Positions 19,801-28,096 of a DNA stretch of 61,623 nt are shown piece after piece (the first letter of the stretch is position 1; every line of letters starts with the position of its first letter). Source of the stretch: CAYONQ01 sp964405375 (lineage in GTDB: Bacteria > Planctomycetota > Phycisphaerae > Sedimentisphaerales > Anaerobacaceae); contig CAYONQ010000001.1 of the NCBI GenBank assembly GCA_964405375.1, positions 1 through 61,623 on the forward strand, given 5' to 3'. The position numbers were made by a program, and so were the translations under genes. Below the pieces are notes generated by a model. It had not been told where the DNA came from. It saw only the letters and a list, made by a program, of their open reading frames with translations, and made no database searches.

Positions 19801-20890
19801 CGTTCTTTCGGCACTGGAATCATCCGGCAATAGATTCGCAATGCAGATTCTCGGCAGGACTCTTGAAGCCGGGCCAAAAGAACAGCCCCATCTGGCCAAT
19901 TACCTGCCGGATACGCAAGGGGCATATCTGATTAGCGTCTTCGCACTTACACTTATTGTAATCTACAGAGGCGGATTCCGGAGCAGACTGGCGGTACTTG
20001 CGTTTAATCTTGTTGTCGGCGGTATTATCTTAAACGCCCAGTATTCGAGCGAACAGATAGCGACCGTACTGTCTTTGCAAACCCCCGCTATGGGATTTTC
20101 GGGGGCATTTCTGCTGGCCGTAGGAATACCAATACTCGTTATATTCTTCGGCAACATCTATTGCGGCTACATCTGTCCATTCGGAGCTGCGCAGGAGCTG
20201 CTCGGCTACGTCGTTGGCGGAAGATTCAAACAGGCGATATCAACAGAAGATATGCGGAGGGCAAGATTCGTCAAATATGCGGTTCTCTTTGTTTTGATAA
20301 TCGTGTTCTTTATTTCAAGAAATCGCACGACTCTGGCAACGGACCCGCTCATAAGGATTTTCAATCTTCGATTTTCAATCTCCAATTTTCAATCAGCAAT
20401 ACTGCTGATAGCAGCGGCAGCTTTGATTGGCTCGATTTTCTATACTCGCTTCTGGTGCCGATATTTGTGTCCCGCAGGGGCCTTTCTGTCACTGTTTAAC
20501 AAGGTGGTGATACTAAAGCGGTACCTGCCGATAAAGAGATTTGGCAGATGTGAATTCGGCCTTACCGGGCAAGACCAGATGGACTGCTTATACTGCGATA
20601 GATGCCGTTACGAGGTAAAAACAACTAAAGAACCCCTGCTGCAGCCCCGTGCGCCGGTGAAGCTGATGAGCCGGTACTTTATGGTAGGTGTACTTATAAT
20701 AGCAGTAGTTGCGTCGACGGTTTCTGTAAGCAGATTTTTACAGGTTACTGCCGGTGGCCTTGAGCGGACCGCCGTTTCGGTGGCTTCCGGCGGTCAGCCG
20801 CGAGACGTCGATTTACAGCGTATCCGCGAGATGATTCGGCAGGGGAAACTGGCCGACAAAGAAGCTGAGTTCTACGAAAAGACTGATTAG
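16880..20890 (+). CDS. Triple fusion: spermidine-synthase-like / FMN-binding / NapH-NosR-type 4Fe-4S membrane protein
   Basis: 1336 aa. Helices at about 28-250 are followed by a Rossmann domain (~270-490) with ILVVGSGLGLCGE and the aminopropyltransferase-like INLPDATSSVLNRYFT; another MFS-like helix set spans ~575-830. Residues ~895-990 form an FMN-binding domain with VTGATVSS at 965-972, the covalent-flavin type site, with His instead of the usual Asp three residues before the Thr-Gly-Ala-Thr. The C-terminus (~1010-1285) is a NapH/NosR-like ferredoxin with CGYICP (1095-1100), CRYLCP (1193-1198), Cys1224 and CLYCDRC (1236-1242). Three tandem TTTTCAATC copies lie inside it. It overlaps the Memo-AMMECR1 gene by ATGA. 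It probably moves electrons across the membrane to or from the AmmeMemo proteins (inference). Confidence 0.9.
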   Translation: MRFARPVRSKLQGEDTAAAVRISNGARRFLIFSYGLFTIAAQALLFREFITTFEGNDISVGIFFGSWFLWVGLGAMLVYKAEAVAKKLVRNMEFLFLAYLPAFILELILIIQARELAGIEPYALLSVRAILLLSIVVSAPVSVITGMLFPTACRWVQQERELPVSYVYITEAAGGFTGGLGVTVLLGFGVSSATVFLILAFVVCLSVSVIQFAKARERRSDGLPSRLSIVRLSVYLLPLFVVLCLAGGADRPLMRYVRVVKWTKLLPKDALVGSFQTAQAEYLYGVYHGQWIAVREGSVTESLPDEETAGRIAATALCQNHDAKRILVVGSGLGLCGEFLRLRQIEQVTWAHCDSEYVQKVNRFIPAELKINDERLSYLAGDVRSLLGRRPAKDSERKPYDIVIINLPDATSSVLNRYFTLEFYQQVKERLSPDGVLGVRIAGGENIMGTELINLGASTKLTLEKVFSQLVLTPGEDTWFIASDSENLTGDPGTLRDRFATIEGGSDILAAEALLSIYLPGRAATAVENYSAADLPQALLINRDSRPLTHLYSLLLAAKQSGAPITKLVKHLALAGPSAFLIPVLIFVVLRVIYILKTAQRDIRSSFDSAFLVFSAGWVAIGVVISLMFLYQTRFGSLYLHIGVISSLFMAGLTAGAVLTSYLVKRRGKMLLFKVILLHILILIVIAFWPAELWTHPAFAIAFVLCGLCSGSYFPLAAGQLADSAFEPGQAGSKLETADHLGASAGGVLTSIALVPVLGTRATLFVFVLLILANVPAAALKIYRPKLVFSSDAGAFSLRRLGYILFGVGLAVMLCSNLLIYAGRGLRPSLSQYAAQALAGESHIEQASAVVGDNAKKVSYFKVYEPADTAAEKATKEIDTKPPEPGAQKLTGYIFSSEELADEVRGFGGKMNLAIYVDTAGRLINFHIIRSNETPSYLEMLGQWRGLLNGRELFRSRPFADVHAVTGATVSSMAVLSALESSGNRFAMQILGRTLEAGPKEQPHLANYLPDTQGAYLISVFALTLIVIYRGGFRSRLAVLAFNLVVGGIILNAQYSSEQIATVLSLQTPAMGFSGAFLLAVGIPILVIFFGNIYCGYICPFGAAQELLGYVVGGRFKQAISTEDMRRARFVKYAVLFVLIIVFFISRNRTTLATDPLIRIFNLRFSISNFQSAILLIAAAALIGSIFYTRFWCRYLCPAGAFLSLFNKVVILKRYLPIKRFGRCEFGLTGQDQMDCLYCDRCRYEVKTTKEPLLQPRAPVKLMSRYFMVGVLIIAVVASTVSVSRFLQVTAGGLERTAVSVASGGQPRDVDLQRIREMIRQGKLADKEAEFYEKTD

Positions 20891-20904
20891 TTTGTAGATA
20901 TGAT

Positions 20905-20935
20905 AAAAGCGTGGCGGTCGTTATGACCGCCACGC
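20905..20935 (-). terminator. Intrinsic terminator of the pectate lyase gene
   Basis: GCGTGGCGGTC-GTTAT-GACCGCCACGC, 11-bp perfect stem between two convergent genes. On the minus strand it is followed by TTTTAT, so it terminates the minus-strand gene and could also stop plus-strand transcripts. Confidence 0.85.
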
Positions 20936-20971
20936 TCGTAATGCCTCTTCAAAGCCAGATTAAATCGGTGA

Positions 20972-23833
20972 TTAATCTTCATCCAATATCACAACAAGGG
21001 CCCTGTTAGGCAGGCCAAGTTTGTAATTGGCATCGGGGTCGATGGTGATAATCACCTGCTCTGCATTGTCAGGGTCACCATCGTCGATAGGCGTAACGTC
21101 AATGGTCGCAGTAGAATCACCGCCGGCAATCGTTACCGAGCCGCTCAGCGTTGAGTAATCAGTGCCGGCTGTTGCATCTCCACTTACGCTATAATCCACG
21201 AGCAGCGATGATGCGGTATCACCTGTGCGATATACTTTAAATTCGCCGGCGACTTCGTTCACTTCGTAAGCACGGGAATTAGAGGCGGCGACGAATACAA
21301 TAGTAGTGTCATCTCCATTGGGGTCGGTATTATTAAGATACTCCTCTATGTTGGTATAGCCATCGTTGTCGGCGTCCTGGCTGTGGTCCAAGATGTTGGG
21401 GTCGAGAATGCTGCTGTATTGCTCTTCCCAGTAGTTCGGCATACCGTCGCTGTCGTTGTCAGCCAGCGCTGTAAGCGAGTAAAGTGTTGGCCAGCTGCCG
21501 ACCTCATCCTCATCGTCAATGATGGTTCCTCTTCCAATTACAACGTCGCCTATAATACGCACATCAACGGAGTCTACGGCAGGCAAACAGGCACCGGCGT
21601 CGGCAATGACACGTGCATAGGCCGTGTTCGGGTCATCGGTAGCAACTGGGACAACATCATATGGCTCCGACTGTTTGTAAGCCGCTACCAGTGGTTCTGT
21701 AAAGTAGGCGTAGTCAAATCTCCAGAGAACCCACGGGTCTGCCGGATTGTACTCATCGAGCGAATTATCCTCAATATATGATTTGGCGCCAATGCACTGT
21801 TCCTTGTAAATGTGGATGGTGTTGTCGCCGGGTCTGTCTTTGTAATAGTTTCCGACGAAATTGCTTAATGTAATAGTGGCATCATCAGAGTTGTAACCCG
21901 GGGTGGAGTCGAGCCAGCTGTAGATTACATTGTTTCGCCAATCAAAGATCCATCCTATCTTGTCGGCGCCATTGGTATTTTCCGGTCGCGGAGACCGCGT
22001 CTTATGATGTGCATAAAGGTTGTGGTGATAGGTAACTTCTTTGCCATAGTCACCGACGATTAAGGAAGCATAACCGTGGTATACGTCGCCATGAGTCGAA
22101 TGGTTCAGACTCTCGCTAATTATACACCACTGGACGGTAACGTCATCGGAGTGAGTAACTGAAAATGTTTCATCCACCGACCAGCTCGCCGAACAGTGGT
22201 CGAACATAATCCTATTGGCGTGGTAGGCCGACATACTATCCGGCTCAAAAGCCACGTTGTCGCCGGGGCGAGCTCGTAGATAGCGGACAATCACATCATC
22301 AACATAAGGAACTCTAAAACCATAATCCTTAAGGGTTATTCCATCACCCGGAGCGGTCTGACCTGCAATGGTGCAGTAAGAATTCTCAACATTCAAGGTA
22401 TCCTTCAGCGTTATGGTGCCTGAAACGTTAAATACAACGGTTCTGGGCCCCGTGGCATCTGTTGCGGCACGCAAACTGCCGGCAACGGGGGCCTCCATAG
22501 AGTTGTAGTCCTGAAGATTTGTGACAAAAAGTACCGTCCCTCCGCGGCCGCCCTTGGCGCCCTTGCCGGGACCTTCAGCAGTCGGGAATGCCGGGGTGTC
22601 TGTATTAAATGTCCATATCGGGCCTTTGCAGGGAATATTGGCGTCATCGAGCTCGTCTATGCGCCAGTAATAAACAGTGTCCCGCTCAAGTCCGCCGGGG
22701 TCAAAGCTGTTGACATCAAAGTTGCCCTTATAGACGTTGGGGTCGCCCGGCCCGGTCGCGACCGGCCAGGAGTTATTGGCATCACTAACATCGTTCAAAT
22801 TGGTGCCGAAGTACACATCGTGCGAGTTTGCATCATCCGCAGGCGCCCATTTAAGAACAACATTGCTGTCCATGCAAAATGCTTCATCAGCAGGATAGGG
22901 ATTGCTGGCCCATCCGCCAGTACCGGCAATATCCGCTATATCGGCCGCCGACAGTGCGCTATTGTAGATGCGCACATCGTCCATTTTGCCGTCAAACCAG
23001 GCAACCATATTCTTTTTAACGCCTATTCTTACGGGCTCATCATTAAGTATGCCACCGGCGGTAGTTTGTGCGGTGATTCCCGCCGGAAAACCGTCTATAT
23101 AGAAGTTAACGGTCTTCAACGTGGTCAGGGTAACAGCTACATGTTCCCAGTCTCCGGCACTCACAGGAGCAGCTGATTCATAATACACAAAATTTGCACC
23201 TGTACTGGTTTGATGTACCAACCTCAACTTACCGCCTGCGATCGTCATGAATACATAATTTCCCGGATAGTTATCTGCCGCCGTACCGCTGGGCTGTTTG
23301 CCCACAATAGTAGCGGCGGCGGCGGTGCTATCCAGCTTCACCCAGGCGGCAATAGTAATGTTGCTGTCGACGTCGAGACTGTCATCGGTATCCGGAACAC
23401 TAACGTAATCACCGACGCCATCGAAATCAAGTGCGTAGATTCCCTCTGCGCCGGCGACCCAGTTGGGGTCACCGTTGAGCGTGCCGTCGTTGTCGTTGCC
23501 GCTCGAATCGTAGGCGATACTGCCGGAACCCTCTTCAAACCTCCACCGGCCGACAAGACTTGGCCGGGTTAACCAGCGTTTTGCCCATAAAGTATAATCA
23601 TCAAAATCAACGTTGTTATTATCCTCATCAAAGTTGGCCCCGTTGCACCAGTTGTTCGTCGCATTGCAATCGTTCAGCCACTCGGCAGCGAATGCGTCGA
23701 GGTCCTTCCAGTCGATGGAATCGTCCTTAACCAAGTCATAATCGACCGCTGAAACCAGACCCGACACACCAAGTATCACCGCCAGAAGCACCGGCACAAG
23801 GTATGAAAAAAGGTAAGTATTATTATTCTTCAT
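20972..23833 (-). CDS. Secreted multidomain pectate lyase (PL1-like) with LamG, dockerin-like and Calx-beta modules
   Basis: 953 aa. Signal peptide 1-29; dockerin-like pair of EF-hand loops at ~32-88 (DLVKDDSIDWKDLDAF; DEDNNNVDFDDYTLW); LamG/concanavalin fold ~92-305; a linker of fibronectin type ~310-410; a right-handed beta-helix PL1 domain ~415-745 with YLRARPGD and DHCSASWSVDETFSV; thrombospondin-type DADNDGYTNIEEY calcium repeats ~785-840; and a C-terminal Calx-beta domain. It should cleave pectate outside the cytoplasm. AAAGGAGG SD, strong promoter at 23972-24000. The neighbouring DUF4838/DUF362 operon suggests a uronate-glycan locus. Confidence 0.93.
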   Translation of the reverse strand: MKNNNTYLFSYLVPVLLAVILGVSGLVSAVDYDLVKDDSIDWKDLDAFAAEWLNDCNATNNWCNGANFDEDNNNVDFDDYTLWAKRWLTRPSLVGRWRFEEGSGSIAYDSSGNDNDGTLNGDPNWVAGAEGIYALDFDGVGDYVSVPDTDDSLDVDSNITIAAWVKLDSTAAAATIVGKQPSGTAADNYPGNYVFMTIAGGKLRLVHQTSTGANFVYYESAAPVSAGDWEHVAVTLTTLKTVNFYIDGFPAGITAQTTAGGILNDEPVRIGVKKNMVAWFDGKMDDVRIYNSALSAADIADIAGTGGWASNPYPADEAFCMDSNVVLKWAPADDANSHDVYFGTNLNDVSDANNSWPVATGPGDPNVYKGNFDVNSFDPGGLERDTVYYWRIDELDDANIPCKGPIWTFNTDTPAFPTAEGPGKGAKGGRGGTVLFVTNLQDYNSMEAPVAGSLRAATDATGPRTVVFNVSGTITLKDTLNVENSYCTIAGQTAPGDGITLKDYGFRVPYVDDVIVRYLRARPGDNVAFEPDSMSAYHANRIMFDHCSASWSVDETFSVTHSDDVTVQWCIISESLNHSTHGDVYHGYASLIVGDYGKEVTYHHNLYAHHKTRSPRPENTNGADKIGWIFDWRNNVIYSWLDSTPGYNSDDATITLSNFVGNYYKDRPGDNTIHIYKEQCIGAKSYIEDNSLDEYNPADPWVLWRFDYAYFTEPLVAAYKQSEPYDVVPVATDDPNTAYARVIADAGACLPAVDSVDVRIIGDVVIGRGTIIDDEDEVGSWPTLYSLTALADNDSDGMPNYWEEQYSSILDPNILDHSQDADNDGYTNIEEYLNNTDPNGDDTTIVFVAASNSRAYEVNEVAGEFKVYRTGDTASSLLVDYSVSGDATAGTDYSTLSGSVTIAGGDSTATIDVTPIDDGDPDNAEQVIITIDPDANYKLGLPNRALVVILDED

Positions 23834-23971
23834 CTGCTATCCTCCTTTAAAAATAAAAACTGTTAATATGATTTGACTGTCGCCACAGTTTCCTCCTCCT
23901 CACTTTTGTGGGGATATACCTGCCGCCGGCAGGTAAAGTGGCACGTGAAACCTGTTTATTTGTATTAAAGC

Positions 23972-24000
23972 ATTATACCAAGAATCAGCCAATACGTCAA
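23972..24000 (-). promoter_or_regulatory. Promoter of the pectate lyase gene
   Basis: Minus strand TTGACG (23995-24000), 17 nt, TATAAT (23972-23977), preceded by an A/T-rich tract. The ~130-nt leader contains the inverted repeat ACCTGCCGGCGGCAGGT, which may be an operator or RNA hairpin. Confidence 0.8.
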
Positions 24001-24107
24001 CATTTGCAAAAAAAAAGGGGGAATATGAATAACGCTGCATATAGGTAATTAGAGCCGCCGGACAGAAACCAGCCGGGAAATACCAGATAAACCGCCAATT
24101 AACGGCG

Positions 24108-25166
24108 TTAAACGGTGATTTCGATGATTTTAACCCTGCTCAAATCCGCTGTTCCCAGCCCTAATTTCTCGGCATAGCTAAGCGTCGGAGCAATCGTTTG
24201 CCGGTCAAAACCATCATCATTATCATCCAGGATTTGCGCACAATAAGCGTCTGTAGCAACCATATCGCCGGATATGATAATTTTGTTGATATCCTTTATG
24301 ACCGAGCCAGGTTTAAAACTGGGGCCTCGGACAGTTAAAATCTTTCGGGCATCGACTATGGTCAGTTCGGGGCGCATTGCATCGGCGAATTCAGCGACGG
24401 TTTTCATAAAAAAGTCTTTGCCCTGCTCGCCGAATTTTTTGAGCTGATTGTGGGAATCCATCCGCTGGGAACAGCAAACGGCACCATAGAAGTTTTTCAA
24501 GGCACAGGTCATAAACGCATTGCCGTGGGTCTTAAGCATCGGCTGATTGATTATGACCGATGCAGCCAGCAGATGCGGATTGACCTTAATATCAGGGTTT
24601 TTCTGCCACCGGTCGCAATAGACAGAGACATACTGCTTTTCATCAGCAGGGTGGGTGCATATTACCTCAACACCCGCCGATTCGGCGATTTCAAAGACCT
24701 TATTTACCTTAAAGACGTATGCCGGGTCGTTATAGCGGTTCAGGACATAGGGGTCGGAAGAGTCGCAAATGGTTACTTTGCCGGCACCGCTTTCTTTCAG
24801 ATGTCGAGCAATTGAAACCAAAAAATGCGGGTCGGAACCGGTTGGGTAAACTCGATGTGAGCCGTAATTGGGCTTGATGAACGCACTATCACCGGCAGCT
24901 ACAATTTTTCCGAGTCCGCCGATGGCATCCAGCCCCTTTGCCAGCATTTTTTCGGTGTCTTTGCCTTCAACAGCAACCAATAAGGGTTTGCCGTCCTCGA
25001 CAAAGAGATTTGATTTTCCCAGCCGGGGCTGTAATTTCTTCTCTTCGCCAGCCCGGATTGAAGACGGCGCAGCTAAATAGGCCGAGATGGCGCTTACAGT
25101 TTTCAGGAATTGCCGGCGCGAAAACCGCAAACGCCACCACCTACACTTATCGCTGGTGCCGTTCAT
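24108..25166 (-). CDS. DUF362 family protein with Tat signal
   Basis: 352 aa. The N-terminus has a twin-arginine motif SRRQFLKTVSAISAYLAAP, so it is likely exported folded. The rest matches the DUF362 fold: VAAGDSAFIKPNYGS, VTICDSSDPYV, INQPMLKTHGNAFMTCALKNFYG and GDMVATDAY. Family members are found near iron-sulfur proteins and secreted glycan enzymes, but no reaction is established. It starts 38 nt after the DUF4838 gene and is probably in one operon with it. The SD is weak (GTGAG). Confidence 0.88.
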   Translation of the reverse strand: MNGTSDKCRWWRLRFSRRQFLKTVSAISAYLAAPSSIRAGEEKKLQPRLGKSNLFVEDGKPLLVAVEGKDTEKMLAKGLDAIGGLGKIVAAGDSAFIKPNYGSHRVYPTGSDPHFLVSIARHLKESGAGKVTICDSSDPYVLNRYNDPAYVFKVNKVFEIAESAGVEVICTHPADEKQYVSVYCDRWQKNPDIKVNPHLLAASVIINQPMLKTHGNAFMTCALKNFYGAVCCSQRMDSHNQLKKFGEQGKDFFMKTVAEFADAMRPELTIVDARKILTVRGPSFKPGSVIKDINKIIISGDMVATDAYCAQILDDNDDGFDRQTIAPTLSYAEKLGLGTADLSRVKIIEITV

Positions 25167-25204
25167 ATCTCACTTGTCTCTATAAAGTAGAGTTAGTGAT
25201 TCTA

Positions 25205-27277
25205 TTACGAATCAAAGAACTTCGACAATTCTCTTAGATTTTTAACCGGGTTGAACCTTCGGGTAAGATTGTTGTATCTAACCCAGAAATAAGCAATTAC
25301 ATAATCATTCTTCAACTCTTCGACGAAGCCGTCTCTTTTTTCCCAGGCTGCCAGCGCATTTGCAACAAGCTTCTTTACCTCTTGGGTATCCAATTGTTCA
25401 ATTCTCTGCTTTACCTTTTCATTCGGGTACGTGTCGCCCACGCCTAATCTGAACCTCCGTGGATAAAGGTCAATATCCAGCGCTGTTAATTTTCTTGTGG
25501 CCCGCGTCGCATCCACCGTCAGTTCGGTGTAACGCAATCCCTTTTTATAGAATTCGACCCTTCTGCGAATCAAATCATCATCCGCCATCTTTTCGGCCTC
25601 GGCCAAATCCTGACGGCATTGCTGGAGCAATTCCGGTGTGAAAAGTACAAGTAAGCGCGTGTTCGCAAGTGAGTTACAACTGACATCTTTTCCGTCCTTC
25701 GTCGCCTCGTTCCATGCCTGTTCAAGCCGTTCGTGAAATCTTTTGACCGGGCCGGCTGCTTTACCAAATCCCTTCTGATAAAAATCATCAAGTATCTGCT
25801 GCTCATCAAGTGAAGTATCCCACAACAGTTTGCCGGCAACATAATAATTTATGCCATTAACTCCGAACTCATCTCCTGACTGCGTCTGATAGAGGTCGAT
25901 TCCGTGCCTATACAGGTACCTTATCGAATCGGCGATATGGGACATTACCAGCCGATGTATACCCGGCCAGGAGCCGTTTATAAAGTACTCATAGATGCCC
26001 GTTTTTTCAGAGGCCTTCGCCCAGCCCGCCGCAATTCCTTCATGCTCGGCCTTGCTTTTGGGGTTGGCATGTCTGTAACAGCTCCACAGACAATATTGAG
26101 GAACCGTAAACGGATGCAGTTTGATTCTCTTTGGAGGTGTAATGTAGCTGGAATATGCCATTGAAACAACGTATTTGCCCGGATGAGTTTTCTGGACCTC
26201 TTCGGCGACCTGATTGATGTAGGTATAGACCCTGTCAGTTATAACAGTACGTCTGGCACGCCTTGCTTGCGTCTCTTCCGCATCGATACCTTCTCCTTCA
26301 ACGACCTCTCTCACATCCAGCGCCCGACACCTCTCGCATTCACAGTATCCGCCTCCATCGTTGAGGGTTACATGAACACCGTCATAATCAGGATGTTCAT
26401 CAAGAAAGTTTCTCACCCACTCGACGACAACTTTGATCACCTCCGGATTGGCCGTGCATATCTGCCCTTCGTGTTTGTAATCGTAATCCGCACCCGGCAC
26501 ATCGCGTTTTCCGTTAACCAATGCATAGTATTCGGGATGCGTTTTGCCGTATTTCTCAGGAGGGAAAATCTCGCCCAGACAGTGCCCGCCATATATCTTC
26601 ATCCCTCCCCACTTATTCCTTTTTTCCCACAATTCAACCTCTTTTTGATGCTGCCGAGTAATGCCTAAAAGAAGCTCTCTTGCGTGCATTTCGGTGGGCC
26701 CTGTGGTGGCACCCCAGAGCGCCCCGCCCGGCCCGCGGTCGCGCCATTTGAAATCCGGCTGGTCGGTATCATCAATCTGACCGACCTTTATCATTTTCTT
26801 TTGGGGAACGACCTCGCCTAATTCGCCCGGCCAAAGCCATCTAACGCCGAGGTACTTCTCCAAAAATGAATAAACGGCAAACTGGGTGCCTGCATCATCC
26901 TTTCCGACCAAAGAGAGGACATTATCACTCGTTTTGATTCTAAAACCCTCTCTTTCAAGCTTATCGGCAGCCAGCCTGGCGTTTGCATTGATTTTATTTT
27001 GCCCGACGGCTATTACATTGCCGGAAAATTCCTCGCCATCTTTCTTTATCGGAATCAAGGCACCTGAAACCTTTTTGATGTAACTTTGAAGCTCTTCAGC
27101 CACAAACATTTCATCCCCACTGGCACGGCTGCCGACTACGATGACTGCCGCGGGCTGGCCTTTTTTGACAATTATGAACTTCTCAGGATGCTGAGCAGAG
27201 GCAGCACTGTATGCAAATCGCGCCAAAAAAGCCAATAGCACAACCACAAAAACCGAAGTCATTAGCTTCCACCACAT
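25205..27277 (-). CDS. DUF4838 secreted protein (putative glycan-active enzyme)
   Basis: About 690 aa. Start chosen at the ATG with AAAGGAG 8 nt upstream (minus strand); it gives a clean signal peptide (WWKLMTSVFVVVLLAFLARFAYSA). Residues ~35-155 resemble the N-terminal accessory domain shared with GH67/GH20-type enzymes (VAEELQSYIKKVSG; YSFLEKYLGVRWLWPGE). The middle DUF4838 region includes VTLNDGGGYCECERCRALD. The fold is TIM-barrel-like in related proteins, but the substrate is unknown. Co-orientation with the pectate lyase and DUF362 suggests uronic-acid polysaccharide breakdown. Confidence 0.85.
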   Translation of the reverse strand: MWWKLMTSVFVVVLLAFLARFAYSAASAQHPEKFIIVKKGQPAAVIVVGSRASGDEMFVAEELQSYIKKVSGALIPIKKDGEEFSGNVIAVGQNKINANARLAADKLEREGFRIKTSDNVLSLVGKDDAGTQFAVYSFLEKYLGVRWLWPGELGEVVPQKKMIKVGQIDDTDQPDFKWRDRGPGGALWGATTGPTEMHARELLLGITRQHQKEVELWEKRNKWGGMKIYGGHCLGEIFPPEKYGKTHPEYYALVNGKRDVPGADYDYKHEGQICTANPEVIKVVVEWVRNFLDEHPDYDGVHVTLNDGGGYCECERCRALDVREVVEGEGIDAEETQARRARRTVITDRVYTYINQVAEEVQKTHPGKYVVSMAYSSYITPPKRIKLHPFTVPQYCLWSCYRHANPKSKAEHEGIAAGWAKASEKTGIYEYFINGSWPGIHRLVMSHIADSIRYLYRHGIDLYQTQSGDEFGVNGINYYVAGKLLWDTSLDEQQILDDFYQKGFGKAAGPVKRFHERLEQAWNEATKDGKDVSCNSLANTRLLVLFTPELLQQCRQDLAEAEKMADDDLIRRRVEFYKKGLRYTELTVDATRATRKLTALDIDLYPRRFRLGVGDTYPNEKVKQRIEQLDTQEVKKLVANALAAWEKRDGFVEELKNDYVIAYFWVRYNNLTRRFNPVKNLRELSKFFDS

Positions 27278-27357
27278 AATTAAGCTCCTTTCAAAAACCA
27301 TATATTGTAACGTTGATACACAATTCGCCAGCCATTATTACACACAATTGACAGGAC

Positions 27358-27892
27358 TTACAACAAAAAAATGTGTGCAAATATCAGATTTTCACGAATG
27401 TAAACCAGACAATTTTCAATAATTTAGTAATTCAGCCCGCTGGTTTTGACGAAAGTATCTGAATAAACGGCCTTTCAGAACCGATAGTAAGTCAGGTTAA
27501 GCGAGACCCAAAATGCAGTAAAATGCACTTAGGAATCCGGCTTGTAGCGGAGAGATAAAAATGGCGAAACATCGCAAAAAAACACGAAAATCACAGGCCA
27601 AGCTGCAGGAGCTTGCCACTGTCGCGTTCACCGAGGACGCAGAACAGGCCAGGGACTATGAGACCTTACTGAAGAACAACGATATACCCGTCATCATCGA
27701 AGAACAGGACGAATCCGCCCAAGATGGCGTTAAAGGCATTGCTGTAATGGTCCCTGAGGATTTTCTCGATGAGGCACACGTAATAATCGAGTCGCAGGAT
27801 GCCTATGATGATTTTTACGATTTTGCGTTGGAAGAAGAAGACGAGGACGACTTCGACAGCGACCTCTTCGAGGGCGAGTTTTAACCGCCACC
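27358..27892 (+). repeat. Copy A of inverted DUF2007 duplication
   Basis: This segment, leader plus gene plus 8 nt after the stop, is repeated in inverted orientation at 45571-46103. Identity is high across the gene and the ~110 nt before it, then decays upstream but remains alignable (AACAAAAAAATGTG in both). Confidence 0.88.
27561..27884 (+). CDS. DUF2007-like protein, copy A
   Basis: 107 aa. Basic N-terminus (MAKHRKKTRKSQAK), a DUF2007-like core (VAFTEDAEQARDYETLLKNN, then GIAVMVPEDFLDEAHVII) and a very acidic tail (ALEEEDEDDFDSDLFEGEF). DUF2007 is described as a putative signal-transducing domain; no target is known. The ~200-nt leader has no obvious SD of full strength but GGAGAG lies 7 nt before the ATG. 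A second copy, 106 aa, is at 45579-45899. Confidence 0.85.
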   Translation: MAKHRKKTRKSQAKLQELATVAFTEDAEQARDYETLLKNNDIPVIIEEQDESAQDGVKGIAVMVPEDFLDEAHVIIESQDAYDDFYDFALEEEDEDDFDSDLFEGEF

Positions 27893-28096
27893 AACCAAGC
27901 AACATCACAGCCGTAAAGTGCTGCAAAAATAATAACCAAATTCGGTCAATCCATAAGCGGTCCTTTTCTACCACTAATGCACAGCGATGAATGTCGAATC
28001 CAAGGGGAAAAGACTTGATATGCACGGGATTATTGATAAACTTGCGACGACAGGTGGGAAAACACAAATAGAAACTACATAAGAGAGGTATCGAGA

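Noticed and set aside
28020..28082. 20-codon frame (MHGIIDKLATTGGKTQIETT) before the nucleotide-sugar dehydrogenase
   Set aside because: The SD-like AGGGG is too far from its ATG and there is nothing else to support it; a leader peptide is possible but unproven.
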